A stretch of 64,000 bases of DNA, taken from Dyadobacter luticola (GTDB taxonomy: Bacteria; Bacteroidota; Bacteroidia; Cytophagales; Spirosomataceae). Position numbers and translations under genes: made by a program. Location: contig NZ_VCEJ01000005.1 in assembly GCF_005860805.1 (NCBI RefSeq), positions 620,001 through 684,000 of the forward strand, in the 5' to 3' direction. Positions 37,101-45,802 of this stretch are shown here, piece by piece (positions within the stretch are counted from its first letter, which is position 1; each line of letters opens with the position of its first letter). Under the pieces are notes generated by a model. The model was given only the letters and a program-made list of their open reading frames with translations. It was not told the origin of the DNA and ran no database searches.

Positions 37101-37281
37101 ACTCACCTTTATCATTGGTGAGTGCACCTGTGGATGTTCCTGCGAGCCTGATCGACACCCCAGGCAGCAAGGAACCATCATCTTTGGAAGTAACCGTCCC
37201 GGTTACCTCGCGACTTTGGGCATACAGCTGACTGCAAAGCAGTAGCAGGCCGCCCAGAAATGGCAGTAGATGTTTTTTCAT
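34126..37281 (-). CDS. SusC/RagA-family TonB-dependent outer-membrane transporter
   Basis: From the ATG at 37281 the product has 1051 residues with signal MKKHLLPFLGGLLLLCSQLYAQ; the upstream in-frame ATG at 37362 would add 27 non-signal residues. A carboxypeptidase-regulatory-like beta-sandwich (about 25-100, GTVTSKDDGSLLPGVSIRL), a plug domain (NPEDIDDIQVLNGAGAAALYG) and a 22-strand barrel follow, ending in LSLTF. There is no STN domain, so it is not expected to signal through an anti-sigma factor. It is paired with the SusD-like gene 11 bp downstream. Confidence 0.95.
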   Translation of the reverse strand: MKKHLLPFLGGLLLLCSQLYAQSREVTGTVTSKDDGSLLPGVSIRLAGTSTGALTNDKGEYTINARAGQTLTFSFVGFLNQEVKVPESGPLDVALSLDELALNEVVITAGGLTAQRRELGNQATTVKAQDIVQGKPISVAASLAGRVPGLLVMGVSSGVNPNYRLVLRGNRSLTGNNQALVVIDNIISTTDILGNINPEDIDDIQVLNGAGAAALYGSDASNGALIVTTKKGKSGKTEFKVSNTTTLERVSFLPQLQNGFGSGTTPDDVPEYTPYENQQYGPAYDGSSVEIGKPLQDGSIQHVPYSTKNFREDFWNTGIANQTDLSVTSGDEKGTFYLSGQYFNQRSTVPYDKYKRYSLRANIVRHIYKNLTASFNTNFIANRTDQSSQTGTAYQNLLMSPGQVDVTKYEDWKNNPFANPNGYFNEYYQNPYFTLANNRLADRSDYLQGNMELKWNPIKPLTLTYRVGISTRNLSGKVTTGKFIYSDYTKSISGSSKTDIAGSVADYSGFTTQLVNDFLAEYRTNLNADFNLNVVLGTTVRENSTKAMAIAANGLVIDGLYNVGNSLSNPTAIESNYKARQIGVYGEARLGFKEYLYLHVTGRNDWRSILAKENRSFFYPSADISFIASDAIPALTNSNFLESLKLRAGYSKVGQVNLGASRTFGQVPLSNLGAYALNSTFSQAFGYPYSSGAGFTLDNTLVSANLKPEITTGLEGGVDFELAKLGIGGSLTYYKTNTVDQTITVLIPNSTGYGFLTTNVGEVQNNGIEATLHITPIKTSSGLQVDLSANYTHNTNKVISLSDQSQELVLSSSGTAARVLAKVGSPFPLLQTTRYNRDDNGRIIVDSKTGYPSTNGTFFDAGITNPPHILGLNGGLKYKKLRFNVLFEYRNGHYIYNAISTGYDFSGAGVRTGWYNRDRFVIPNSSYQDSEGNYVANTNIAVRSGGADFWTDGTRNTGIGENYANSAGFWKLREMSVGFDFPSSLLSATKVIKAASLSIQGRNLFIWVPKSNLYTDPEYSSNGADSNAVGFTTLGQTPPARYFGGTLSLTF

Positions 37282-37545
37282 TAAGTTAGGTTTGTTATAA
37301 GAATTGAGAGTAAAAATATTGATTGTTTTGACAATTACAAGCAGTATTGCTATAATTTCCAAAGGTTACATCGCGGATTTACGGTTACTCCATATAAACT
37401 TGGGTTGATTAGAAGATCGGCAAAATTTTATCGGTCACTCTCAATTATTGAACGGCGCATATTTCAGGATTATCGGTCAATAAGGGAAATAAAAAAAGGC
37501 GGACAATATTTGTCCGCCTTTTTTTATCATCAGATTAAAGAATCT
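37282..37545. other. Intergenic region between two SusCD operons
   Basis: This 264-bp AT-rich gap holds the terminator of the upstream SusC/SusD pair (37491-37525) and presumably the promoter of the next SusC gene. A clear TTG-N19-TAnnTTTG match was not found for that gene. Nothing else is visible. Confidence 0.6.
37491..37525 (-). terminator. Terminator of the first SusC/SusD operon
   Basis: AAAAAAAGGCGGACAA / TTGTCCGCCTTTTTTT is a perfect inverted repeat with a 3-nt loop, about 20 bp beyond the SusD stop. It ends in a long T-run on the minus strand, and on the plus strand too. Confidence 0.92.
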
Positions 37546-38985
37546 CTATTTTACATCCCACCACAATTTCGTAGTAGCAAGGTCACCACCGATTGCGGTA
37601 CCTGCTGCTTCGCGGTTGGTTGGGTTCAAAGTCTGCTCGTTGATCGGGTAAATGATCCTTACAGGGATAGCCAGACCAGCAGGTGCGTTTCCGCCGGTTG
37701 GAGGAGAAAGTTTTGGGTAATCCAGTCTTCTCCATTCAACCCATGCTTCCCAGCCACGGTTGTAAAGGGCGATCCATTTCTGGAAGCCGATTTTTTCCTG
37801 CCAGGTTGTAGCAGCAGTTGCGTAAGCTACTTTTGGCTGAGCCAGGTACGTTGTCGCGTCAGCAGCAGTTCCACCCCAGTATACGATAGAAGCAGTAACC
37901 GCTTCATTGTAGTAGCCAGCCGCAGTACCTGTTGTGATAAAACCTCTTTCAACCGCTTCTGCCAGCAGGAACGCAACTTCCGAGTAGTCCATCAGCAAAC
38001 CTTCCAATGTAGGCTCGATGATTTTAGTACCTACGTGAGAGAAGTTAGCGTAAGTGTTCAGGAAGCCGTAATTACCACCAACATATTTACCATCGATCGT
38101 TGTGAAGAAAGCGGCTCTTCTTGGATCGTTCAATGCATTCAAAGGATTGATCAAAGTAGATGCACCTACGTAATCCTGACGTGTTGAATACAGGATGTTC
38201 AGGTTTTGCGCAACCGGGTTATAGTTAGGCGGTGTTGCAATGTATGGGAACGCCGCTTTGTCGCTGTTTGAAGTCATTACATTTGGCGCAGCAGCTGCTA
38301 CCATTGTTTTAGCTTTTGCAGCATCCGAGTCTGCGATCACCATCGCAAGCTTCAACTTTAAGGAGTTACCAAACTTCACCCATTTGGCCATATCACCTTT
38401 GTAGATCAGGTCACCGGAGCTGAAACCAGCAGCGGTTGGAGTGATTTGCGTAAGTGCTTTGTCCAGACGGTCAAGGATCGCGTAATAAACCGTTTTGGCA
38501 TCATCATACTTTGGAAGCGGGTTTGAAGGATCCAGTGCTTCTGAGTAAGGAATGTTACCAAATGTGTTCAAAAGGATAGACCACGAGTAAACTTCCATGA
38601 TCTCGATCTGAGCCAGCTCGTTGTTTTTAACCGCAGCAGCAGTAAGCGCGTCCGCGTTGATCAGTCTTCTAGATTCGTTCAAATCAGAGATCACGTCGCG
38701 GTACATGCCTTGCCACAAAGCCTGAGGAATGGTACGTGCAGTCAGGTTATAACGTGGTTCATCCAGGTAAGTCGTTGTAGACCAGTGCTGAACGTACAAA
38801 CGATAGTTGTTTGTGTTTACGCTAGGCGTAGTGACCAGGTCTGTGAGGTTTTTCAAAGCATTTGAAAACAATGTCACAGGGGGCACGGTCGTCGCCTTCT
38901 TTTCATTGATGTTGTATTCATCCAGGCTATCTACGCAAGATGCAAGCAACACCACGGGAAGAAAGAATAAGATTAATTTTTTCAT
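37546..38985 (-). CDS. SusD/RagB-family nutrient-binding lipoprotein (SusD-like 2 type)
   Basis: The 479-residue lipoprotein has a signal ending LLASC (C17), followed by VDSLDEYNINEKKATTVPP. The phrases RDVISDLNESRRLI, TFGNIPYSEALDPSNPLPKYDDAK and the ending PINEQTLNPTNREAAGTAIGG in outline are family-typical. It pairs with the SusC-like porin encoded 8 bp upstream. It is followed by a strong terminator, so this operon carries only the transporter and its lid. Confidence 0.93.
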   Translation of the reverse strand: MKKLILFFLPVVLLASCVDSLDEYNINEKKATTVPPVTLFSNALKNLTDLVTTPSVNTNNYRLYVQHWSTTTYLDEPRYNLTARTIPQALWQGMYRDVISDLNESRRLINADALTAAAVKNNELAQIEIMEVYSWSILLNTFGNIPYSEALDPSNPLPKYDDAKTVYYAILDRLDKALTQITPTAAGFSSGDLIYKGDMAKWVKFGNSLKLKLAMVIADSDAAKAKTMVAAAAPNVMTSNSDKAAFPYIATPPNYNPVAQNLNILYSTRQDYVGASTLINPLNALNDPRRAAFFTTIDGKYVGGNYGFLNTYANFSHVGTKIIEPTLEGLLMDYSEVAFLLAEAVERGFITTGTAAGYYNEAVTASIVYWGGTAADATTYLAQPKVAYATAATTWQEKIGFQKWIALYNRGWEAWVEWRRLDYPKLSPPTGGNAPAGLAIPVRIIYPINEQTLNPTNREAAGTAIGGDLATTKLWWDVK

Positions 38986-38993
38986 GTTATTTT

Positions 38994-41900
38994 TTAGAAA
39001 CGGAATTTAACATTGAAACCATAATTTTTCACCGCTGGGTAAGCACCGGTCTGGTAACCACCTGCTCCGGCCAATAAGCCTGATCCCAAGTTGTCTTCCG
39101 GATCCTGGTAATCCATGTTTTTGTGAATAATCCAAAGGTTACGTCCGATCAGTGAAAGATCGATTCCTTTGAATGCTCTCAGTTTAGAAACGATCGACTG
39201 TGGCAGGGAGTAAGTCAACGCAACTTCTCTCAGTTTCACGTAGCTCGCATCGTAGATGTACATTGCTCTTGGCGGGTTGGCTGGGTAACCGTAAGCAGTT
39301 GCACCACCACCATCAACGTTTGCAGCATATACTGTGTTTGGCGTTCCGTCAGCTTGTACACCTGGGAACAATACACCACCACCAGCAGATACCGGGTCTC
39401 TCTTAGGAATACCTTTGTCGTTCAGGCCGGCAGTGATCGGGTACATACCAGTACCTTCTCCATACCACTGATCCAGTGACCAAACATCTCCGCCGTGACG
39501 CACGTCGATCAGGAAGCTCAATGACAATGTTTTGTAACGCAATGTGTTGTTCAAACCACCGATCCAGTCCGGGTTAGGGTTACCGATGATCTCAGCAGAG
39601 CTTGCAGAAGCCTGGTACATACCGTTTGCTTTTACAATTTTCTGTCCATTGTCGTTGTATACGAAGTTCGTTCCGCGGATGATCCCGTAAGGCAGACCGT
39701 GTACTTTGCCGCTTGCATCTTTTGTAAATGCTGCGTTCAATGTTACACCACCTTGCAGAGATGCGATCTGTACGTTCTGAACATCACCGTAAAGTGCTAC
39801 AACCTGGTTGCGGTTGCGTGCAAAGTTGGCGTTGATTCTCCATTCGAAATCACTTGTTCTGATTGGTGTCACGAAAGCAGAGATCTCGATACCTTTATTC
39901 TGAACCTCTCCTGAGTTAACATAAGCAGCTGTATAACCTGTTGCAGCAGTTACGTTTACCGGGATGATCTGATCAAGTGTTCTGGATTTGTAGTAAGTGA
40001 AGTCAAATCCTACACGCTCCTGAAGGAAGCCCATTTGCAGGGTTAATTCCAGGTTTTTAGTTCTTTCAGATTTAAGATTTGCGTTGTTTTTCGTGTTTGG
40101 CAGAGAGAAGTATGGGATAGAACCGATTGCAGTTGGTTTGTCATAAATATCTCTTGTTGCGCCAAATGGTGCATCGTTACCTACTTCCGCGTAGTTCGCG
40201 CTGATCTTACCTGTGCTCAGCCAGTTGGTTTTCAAAGATTGGAGCTCAGAGAATACAAAGTTCGCACCGATAGATGGGTAGAAGTAAGTATTGTTCGCCG
40301 AAGGCAATGTAGTCGATTTGTCTTGACGTGCAGTTAATTCAAGGTTAGCCAATTCTTTGTAGCCAAATGAAGCCTGTCCGTACAAACCGTCAACACCAAT
40401 GCGCTGAAGTTCTTCGGTTGGTGGTTCAAGCGGGTTTTTAGAGTTTTCCAAAGAATAAAGGTCAGCAACCACAAGACCACCGTTGGTAGTAGCGCGGATA
40501 GAAGTCATTTTTGATCTTCTCATGCTTCCACCCAATAAACCTGCAAAGTGAATGTCTCTGGTGATATCCTTTCTGAAATTCGCGATTACGTCAAGGTTCG
40601 TTTCGTTGAAGCTGCGGTTGAAACGGGTATAGTTACCAGGAGCCTGGCTCAGTACCGCGATTCTTTCTTCCTGCATGTCATTCGTTCCGTTGTATCCGAA
40701 ACGTGCAGTCAAGTCAACCCATGAGGCGATTTTATAAACACCCTGCGCATAACCGAAGAAGTTGTCACGGCTGTCGTTTGAGTAGTTTTTGTAACGTGAC
40801 CAGTAAGGGTTGTCAGCGTAGATCGGATAGTTGGTTCCGAATACGGCGCCAGGTCCGGAGTGGTTAGCCCAGTTCCAGGTAACATCCTGTCCGTTGCGGA
40901 AATACGCATCTTTCAGTTCAAGCACGTCTACGTTAGTCTGGAACCACTGACGGAAAGCCTGGTTAGGGTTTTTACCTGAATAACCTGTTCCGTAACGGCC
41001 AAGACCTTTTACTTGAGAGTAGTTAACGTTTGCAGTAACCGACAGTTTTTTAGACAAATCGTAAGAAGCAGAGAAGTTGAAAAGGTTTTTGCCCAATTTA
41101 CTGTTTGGAAGCACACCTTTCTCATCATTTCTTGTATAACCGATTTTGAATGTGCTGTTCTCGCCACCACCTGTAATGTTGATGCTTTGGTTAGAAGTAA
41201 CGCCTGTTTCGTAGAATTTGTCAGGACCGTTTGCAGCAGCAACCCATGGGGTCATCTTTTGGTAAGAAGGCGAAGAAGGATCGATCGCATTCCACTGGTA
41301 AACATTCAGGGAAGGATCAAATTTAGGACCGAAAGACGCATCTGAGTCAAAAGAAGCGATTTTTCCCGGGCCAGATCCAAGGTCACCGTCATAGAAGTCA
41401 GCAGCACCGCCGTAGCCAGCACCGTATTCTTTCTGGTATTTTACGTAAGTTGACTTGTCGATTTTACCCCAGGTAACACCTGAGTTAACCGTTACGTCGA
41501 AGCTGTTTTTACGTCCTTGTTTGGTTGTGATCAAAATCACCCCGTTTGCAGCACGTGAACCGTAAAGTGCAGTTGCCGCAGCGCCTTTCAATACGTTGAT
41601 AGACTGAATGTTGTCTGGGTTGATATCCGAAGCAGCATTACCATAATCCGTTCCTGTTCCACCTGTCTGCTGCGTTGTGGTATTGGTGTTCGCATTAGAA
41701 ACCGGGATACCGTCAATTACATAAAGCGCCTGGTTGTTACCGGTGATGGATTTGTAACCGCGGATGATGGTACTTGTAGAACCACCCATTGTGTTACTGG
41801 TTTTGATATCCAAACCTGCCACTTTACCAGCCAGCGCGTTCATCATGTTGGTGTTACGGCCCTGGGTAAGCAACTGAGAGCTTACTTGCTGAGCGGCGTA

Positions 41901-42257
41901 AACCAGCTCGTTTCTTTTTTTCTCCTGACCAAGCGCCGTCACAACCACTTCCTGCAGCTGGCTAATGTCATTTTTAAGGGAGATGTTAATGGTAGTCTGG
42001 CTTCCTACCGGCGCTTCCTGAGTCTGGAAACCGATAAAGCTGAAAACCAAAGTTGCGCTTGGTTCAGCGTTGATGGTGTACTGGCCCTGCGCATCTGTTG
42101 TAGTACCGCGAGTAGTACCTTTCAAAGAAATGTTAACGCCCGGCAATGTCGAGCCGTCATCAGCTGTGACTTTACCTGTCACCGCGCGATCCTGGGCATA
42201 CAGCTGTGCAGTCAAAAGCAGCATACATCCCAGTAAGGATAATAGAGTCTTCCTCAT
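38994..42257 (-). CDS. SusC/RagA-family TonB-dependent outer-membrane transporter
   Basis: The 1087-residue protein starts with signal MRKTLLSLLGCMLLLTAQLYAQ, then a regulatory-like beta-sandwich (GKVTADDGSTLPGVNISLKG), a plug with DINPDNIQSINVLKGAAATA and a long barrel ending in NVKFRF. It lacks an STN domain. A strong Bacteroidota-type promoter lies about 45 bp upstream. With the SusD-like protein it should import an oligomeric nutrient through the outer membrane using TonB. Codon choice is smoother (richer in GTT/GCA/AAC-type codons) than in the other two SusC genes, which may reflect high expression. Confidence 0.95.
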   Translation of the reverse strand: MRKTLLSLLGCMLLLTAQLYAQDRAVTGKVTADDGSTLPGVNISLKGTTRGTTTDAQGQYTINAEPSATLVFSFIGFQTQEAPVGSQTTINISLKNDISQLQEVVVTALGQEKKRNELVYAAQQVSSQLLTQGRNTNMMNALAGKVAGLDIKTSNTMGGSTSTIIRGYKSITGNNQALYVIDGIPVSNANTNTTTQQTGGTGTDYGNAASDINPDNIQSINVLKGAAATALYGSRAANGVILITTKQGRKNSFDVTVNSGVTWGKIDKSTYVKYQKEYGAGYGGAADFYDGDLGSGPGKIASFDSDASFGPKFDPSLNVYQWNAIDPSSPSYQKMTPWVAAANGPDKFYETGVTSNQSINITGGGENSTFKIGYTRNDEKGVLPNSKLGKNLFNFSASYDLSKKLSVTANVNYSQVKGLGRYGTGYSGKNPNQAFRQWFQTNVDVLELKDAYFRNGQDVTWNWANHSGPGAVFGTNYPIYADNPYWSRYKNYSNDSRDNFFGYAQGVYKIASWVDLTARFGYNGTNDMQEERIAVLSQAPGNYTRFNRSFNETNLDVIANFRKDITRDIHFAGLLGGSMRRSKMTSIRATTNGGLVVADLYSLENSKNPLEPPTEELQRIGVDGLYGQASFGYKELANLELTARQDKSTTLPSANNTYFYPSIGANFVFSELQSLKTNWLSTGKISANYAEVGNDAPFGATRDIYDKPTAIGSIPYFSLPNTKNNANLKSERTKNLELTLQMGFLQERVGFDFTYYKSRTLDQIIPVNVTAATGYTAAYVNSGEVQNKGIEISAFVTPIRTSDFEWRINANFARNRNQVVALYGDVQNVQIASLQGGVTLNAAFTKDASGKVHGLPYGIIRGTNFVYNDNGQKIVKANGMYQASASSAEIIGNPNPDWIGGLNNTLRYKTLSLSFLIDVRHGGDVWSLDQWYGEGTGMYPITAGLNDKGIPKRDPVSAGGGVLFPGVQADGTPNTVYAANVDGGGATAYGYPANPPRAMYIYDASYVKLREVALTYSLPQSIVSKLRAFKGIDLSLIGRNLWIIHKNMDYQDPEDNLGSGLLAGAGGYQTGAYPAVKNYGFNVKFRF

Positions 42258-42693
42258 ACGTGATCAATTAATTAGGTTTGTTATGTTAACACAATGTTGC
42301 AAAATTAATTATTAGTTTAACCATTACAACGTTTCTATTACGAAATTTCAAAATATAGTTTGGCTACACAGGCATTTTCGAAAAATTTTATATCTGAACT
42401 AGGGGCTTTTTTGCGATTTTTATAAATGTTATAAATTTCATAAATTCTTTATCTGATTATACGATTGCTAACGTTCTGATGCTTTTATTAGCTTTTTCGT
42501 AGCATTATCCGTAACTCATTTTAAGTTTAATAATTACCTGAGCTTCGTAACGACTTCGCTATACGTTTGGATTATTCAGAAAGAATCTAAATTAAATCCG
42601 GATTAAAATCTGACAAACTAGTTCTAATCCGCTTACAGTCGACGAAAATCTGTAAATTGTATTATTTTAATATTTACTTAACTAATAAATGGG
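42258..42693. other. AT-rich divergent intergenic region
   Basis: This 436-bp region lies between the SusC gene (minus) and the M20 amidohydrolase gene (plus). It holds the SusC promoter at 42300-42329. The rest is AT-rich without hairpins, RNA-like folds or open frames that I can support; no promoter match was found for the plus-strand gene. Confidence 0.6.
42300..42329 (-). promoter_or_regulatory. Bacteroidota-type sigma-A promoter of a SusC gene
   Basis: On the minus strand TTG (42327-42329) and TAATTTTG (42300-42307) are spaced by 19 bp, matching the TTG-N19-TAnnTTTG consensus of this phylum. The -7 element ends 43 bp before the SusC ATG, giving a 5' leader of roughly 35-40 nt. Confidence 0.75.
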
Positions 42694-44007
42694 ATGCGAC
42701 TGAAACAAATACTTTTAGCCGGAATGCTGGCCGGGTGCACCACGGGCTACGCACAAACCGCCCTCTCCACGAAAATTGACCAGAAAGCACAGTCGCTGGA
42801 AAAGCAGCTGGTCACGTGGCGACGTGATTTTCACCAGAACCCGGAGCTGGGCAACCGGGAGTTTAAAACGGCCGAAAAGATCGCCAGCCACTTGAAGCAG
42901 CTCGGCATCGAAGTACAGACTGGCGTGGGGCATACCGGTGTCGTCGGTTTACTGAAAGGCGGCAAACCAGGCCTTGTGGTGGCATTACGGGCAGATATGG
43001 ACGCTTTACCGGTGACCGAGCGGGTGGATGTACCATTTAAATCGACGGTCGTAACAGAATTTAACGGACAAAAAACCGGCGTCATGCACGCCTGCGGTCA
43101 CGACACGCACATCTCAATTTTGATGGGCGTCGCGGAAGTTTTGTCCTCCATGAAAGCGGATCTGGCGGGTACCGTAAAGTTTATTTTCCAGCCCGCCGAA
43201 GAAGGCGCCCCGACCGGCGAAGAAGGAGGCGCGGCATTGATGATCAAAGAGCATGTGCTGGAAAATCCCAAAGTCGATGCGATTTTCGGCTTGCACATTG
43301 ATTCCCAGATCGAAGTAGGAAAAATTGGTTACAAGCCCGGGCCGACGATGGCTGCCGTGGATATTCTGACCATTGACGTAAAAGGCAAACAAACACACGG
43401 TGCCTACCCCTGGTCAGGCATCGATCCGATTGTGACTTCGGCGCAGATTATTAATTCGCTTCAAACCATCGTCAGCCGCAACTTGAACCTGACCCAGGCC
43501 CCCGCAGTGGTGACGATAGGTGTCATCAATGGTGGGATCAGACAGAATATTATTCCGGAATCTGTGAAAATGATTGGTACGATCCGCACTTTCGATGAAA
43601 GTATGCACACATTCGTGCACAAGCGAATTAATGATATCGCCACCAACGTAGCCGAAAGTGCAGGCGCGTCGGCGAAAGTGAACATTGAAATCCTTTATCC
43701 CGTGACAGTCAACAATGTGCCTTTAACCGAAAGTATGATCGGAACTTTACAAAATGTGGCGCGAAAGGAAAATGTGATGTTGATCAATGCCAAAACCGGC
43801 GCAGAAGATTTTTCTTATTTCCAGCAAAAAGTCCCGGGATTGTTTTTCTTCCTCGGCGGCATGCCCAAAGGAAAGAATGTGGCCGACGCCGCTCCCCACC
43901 ATACGCCGGATTTTTATCTGGACGAAAGCAGCCTGGTGCTAGGCGTGCGGTCATTGAGCCGCCTCACGACCGATTATATGGAGAAAAATAAAACGAAAGC
44001 GAAGTAG
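42694..44007 (+). CDS. Exported M20-family amidohydrolase
   Basis: The 437-residue metallopeptidase-fold enzyme of the N-acyl-amino-acid amidohydrolase/hippurate hydrolase group carries the metal-site motifs HACGHDTHI, the EEG pair in QPAEEGAPTGEEGG, and HIDSQIEVG, with a dimerisation insert around 215-325. A signal peptide precedes it; LAGC near residue 15 would even fit a lipobox, but cleavage after YAQ is also possible. It should hydrolyse N-acyl amino acids or peptides in the periplasm. It ends 1 bp from the stop of the convergent dehydrogenase gene. Confidence 0.9.
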   Translation: MRLKQILLAGMLAGCTTGYAQTALSTKIDQKAQSLEKQLVTWRRDFHQNPELGNREFKTAEKIASHLKQLGIEVQTGVGHTGVVGLLKGGKPGLVVALRADMDALPVTERVDVPFKSTVVTEFNGQKTGVMHACGHDTHISILMGVAEVLSSMKADLAGTVKFIFQPAEEGAPTGEEGGAALMIKEHVLENPKVDAIFGLHIDSQIEVGKIGYKPGPTMAAVDILTIDVKGKQTHGAYPWSGIDPIVTSAQIINSLQTIVSRNLNLTQAPAVVTIGVINGGIRQNIIPESVKMIGTIRTFDESMHTFVHKRINDIATNVAESAGASAKVNIEILYPVTVNNVPLTESMIGTLQNVARKENVMLINAKTGAEDFSYFQQKVPGLFFFLGGMPKGKNVADAAPHHTPDFYLDESSLVLGVRSLSRLTTDYMEKNKTKAK

Positions 44008-44008
44008 C

Positions 44009-44809
44009 TTATTTCGGAATGTTCTTCCTCACCTGATCGAAAAGCAGGTTGGGGAAGAATCTTTTAAGATATATTGCGGCAGCTTCTTTAAAACCCGCGA
44101 TGTAGATTTCCTTCTTGTCTTTCCTGACTGCTTCCAGGATCCGGCGGGCACATTCTTCGGCGGGGATACCATTTGCCTGGTTTTCATCCATTTTGCCAAA
44201 TTTTCCACCAGCCTCATTCAATGCATTGACAGAAATATTAGTACGGATATAACCCGCGCAGATCGTCGTTACTTTAATGTTGTCCTGATAACCCTCAGCT
44301 CGCAGCGAATCGTAAAAGCCATGCAGCGCATGTTTGGCCGCATTATATCCCGAGCGCATAATCGTACCAATTTTTCCGGCGACGCTGCTCATAATGATAA
44401 AATGCCCGCTTTTCTGCTGCGTCATATAAGGCAGTACCGCCTTGGTTAGTGCCACGGTACTGAAAAAATCAATAGTCATCAGCTGCTGGTACACCTCCAT
44501 GCTCGTATCCCGGATGTACGACCGCTGGCTCACGCCGGCATTATGCACCATAATATCAATGCGCTGAAAATGTGCGATTACTTGCTGCGCGGCTCCCTCG
44601 GCTAGTTCGAGCTTAGTAACATCCAGCGGCAAGATCAAAACATCTTGCTCGGGCAGGCCAGTCTGGTTTTTCACCCTTTTAAGTTCTTCTTCCCTGCGTG
44701 CAGTCAAAACCAGCTTCGCGCCTTCTCTGGCAAATGCCATCGCCAATGCTTCGCCAATCCCCGACGATGCGCCGGTGATCCAAACCACTTTGTCCTTGAA
44801 ATTTTCCAT
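44009..44809 (-). CDS. Short-chain dehydrogenase/reductase
   Basis: The 266-residue Rossmann enzyme has TGASSGIG at 12-19 for the nucleotide, NAG at 90-92 and the catalytic S142, Y155 and K159 (YNAAK). The overall sequence resembles the DHRS7-like branch of classical SDRs. The substrate is unknown. It is the last gene after the LD-carboxypeptidase gene (8-bp gap) on the minus strand and has an unusually basic C-terminus (IYLKRFFPNLLFDQVRKNIPK in outline). Confidence 0.9.
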   Translation of the reverse strand: MENFKDKVVWITGASSGIGEALAMAFAREGAKLVLTARREEELKRVKNQTGLPEQDVLILPLDVTKLELAEGAAQQVIAHFQRIDIMVHNAGVSQRSYIRDTSMEVYQQLMTIDFFSTVALTKAVLPYMTQQKSGHFIIMSSVAGKIGTIMRSGYNAAKHALHGFYDSLRAEGYQDNIKVTTICAGYIRTNISVNALNEAGGKFGKMDENQANGIPAEECARRILEAVRKDKKEIYIAGFKEAAAIYLKRFFPNLLFDQVRKNIPK

Positions 44810-44817
44810 AATAAAAC

Positions 44818-45747
44818 TTAGGCAGGTACTGCGCTCAGGAAGCTGAATTCGACTATTTCAGCGCCGATATTTAAAGAAGCCGTCAAGCCAATGCCCATCG
44901 CGCGGTTGTCGCTGACGTGCCCGACGGGAAAATCGAAACATACCGGATAGTTGTATTCCTCAATATGTTCAAGGATGATTTCATTGGAATCCTTGCCAAA
45001 TGTCGGATGCTTATTATCCTTCATATCCGTAAACTGCCCGACGATCAGACCAGCCAAATTTGACAGTTTGCCCGCCCTTTTCAGCTGGATCATCATTCGG
45101 TCCAGATTGTACAGGTATTCATTGATATCTTCAATAAAAAGGATTTTTCCATCGGTATCAATTTCCGTCTCAGAACCGATCAAATGCGCCAGCAGACAAA
45201 GATTTCCACCCACTAACTCAGCAGCAACTTCCCCGGCCCGGTTCAGCGGATGATTCGCAAAAGAATACACCGGCGATTCCCCAAAAAGCATTTGTCTGAG
45301 TGACTCGGCCGCATCCTCAGATCCGCCCGTCGTAATCGATTTCGCCATCGGCGCATGCAGGCTGGCGTAGCCGAGCTTATATATTTGACAAAGGATAACA
45401 GTCAGATCACTAAAACCAATCACCCATTTAGGAGATTCAAGAAACTTGTCAAAATTGAGTTGGTCTACAATCCGCGAACATCCATAACCGCCCCGCGCCG
45501 CAATCACCGCATTGATTGAAGGATCATCCAGCATCGCCTGTAAATCAGCCAGCCGCGCCTCATCGGTTGCCGCAAACTGATGAAAGGAGCTTTTCAATGT
45601 AGCACCTTCCACGACTTCCAGCCCCCACACGTTCTTGAAGAGTTCAATGCCTGGAATTACATCTTCATGTTTAATTACGCTAGCCGGAGCGACAATGCCG
45701 ATTTTATCTCCTGGTTTCAGGAAGGGGGGGAGGAGTATTTTTGTCAT
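44818..45747 (-). CDS. LD-carboxypeptidase (S66 family, LdcA-like)
   Basis: The 309-residue cytoplasmic enzyme should remove the terminal D-Ala from muramoyl tetrapeptides during peptidoglycan recycling. The family features are GIVAPAS near the start, ARGGYGCSRI, the nucleophile-Ser motif GFSDLT, FIEDINE with a catalytic Glu, and PVGHVSDN with the catalytic His. Its start codon lies inside a GTCA decamer repeat (45743-45766), so that repeat covers the translation start region. A GH3/beta-lactamase fusion upstream supports a cell-wall recycling role. Confidence 0.92.
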   Translation of the reverse strand: MTKILLPPFLKPGDKIGIVAPASVIKHEDVIPGIELFKNVWGLEVVEGATLKSSFHQFAATDEARLADLQAMLDDPSINAVIAARGGYGCSRIVDQLNFDKFLESPKWVIGFSDLTVILCQIYKLGYASLHAPMAKSITTGGSEDAAESLRQMLFGESPVYSFANHPLNRAGEVAAELVGGNLCLLAHLIGSETEIDTDGKILFIEDINEYLYNLDRMMIQLKRAGKLSNLAGLIVGQFTDMKDNKHPTFGKDSNEIILEHIEEYNYPVCFDFPVGHVSDNRAMGIGLTASLNIGAEIVEFSFLSAVPA

Positions 45748-45766
45748 TTATAGTCAGGTGTGGTCA
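45743..45766. repeat. 10-bp-phased GTCA repeat at the LD-carboxypeptidase start
   Basis: GTCA occurs at 45743, 45753 and 45763, exactly 10 bp apart; the segment GTCAGGTGTGGTCA differs by one base from GTCAGGTGTTGTCA of the array at 52371-52394. The first unit overlaps the ATG of the gene. Possibly a regulator site or a degenerate copy of the same repeat. Confidence 0.5.
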
Positions 45767-45802
45767 TATATTGTTGGAAAGTTGCACTGAATGATGCAGT
45801 CT

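Noticed and set aside
37320-37400. A promoter for the second SusC gene (TAACCTTTG on the minus strand)
   Set aside because: The element has an extra base relative to TAnnTTTG and no correctly spaced TTG.
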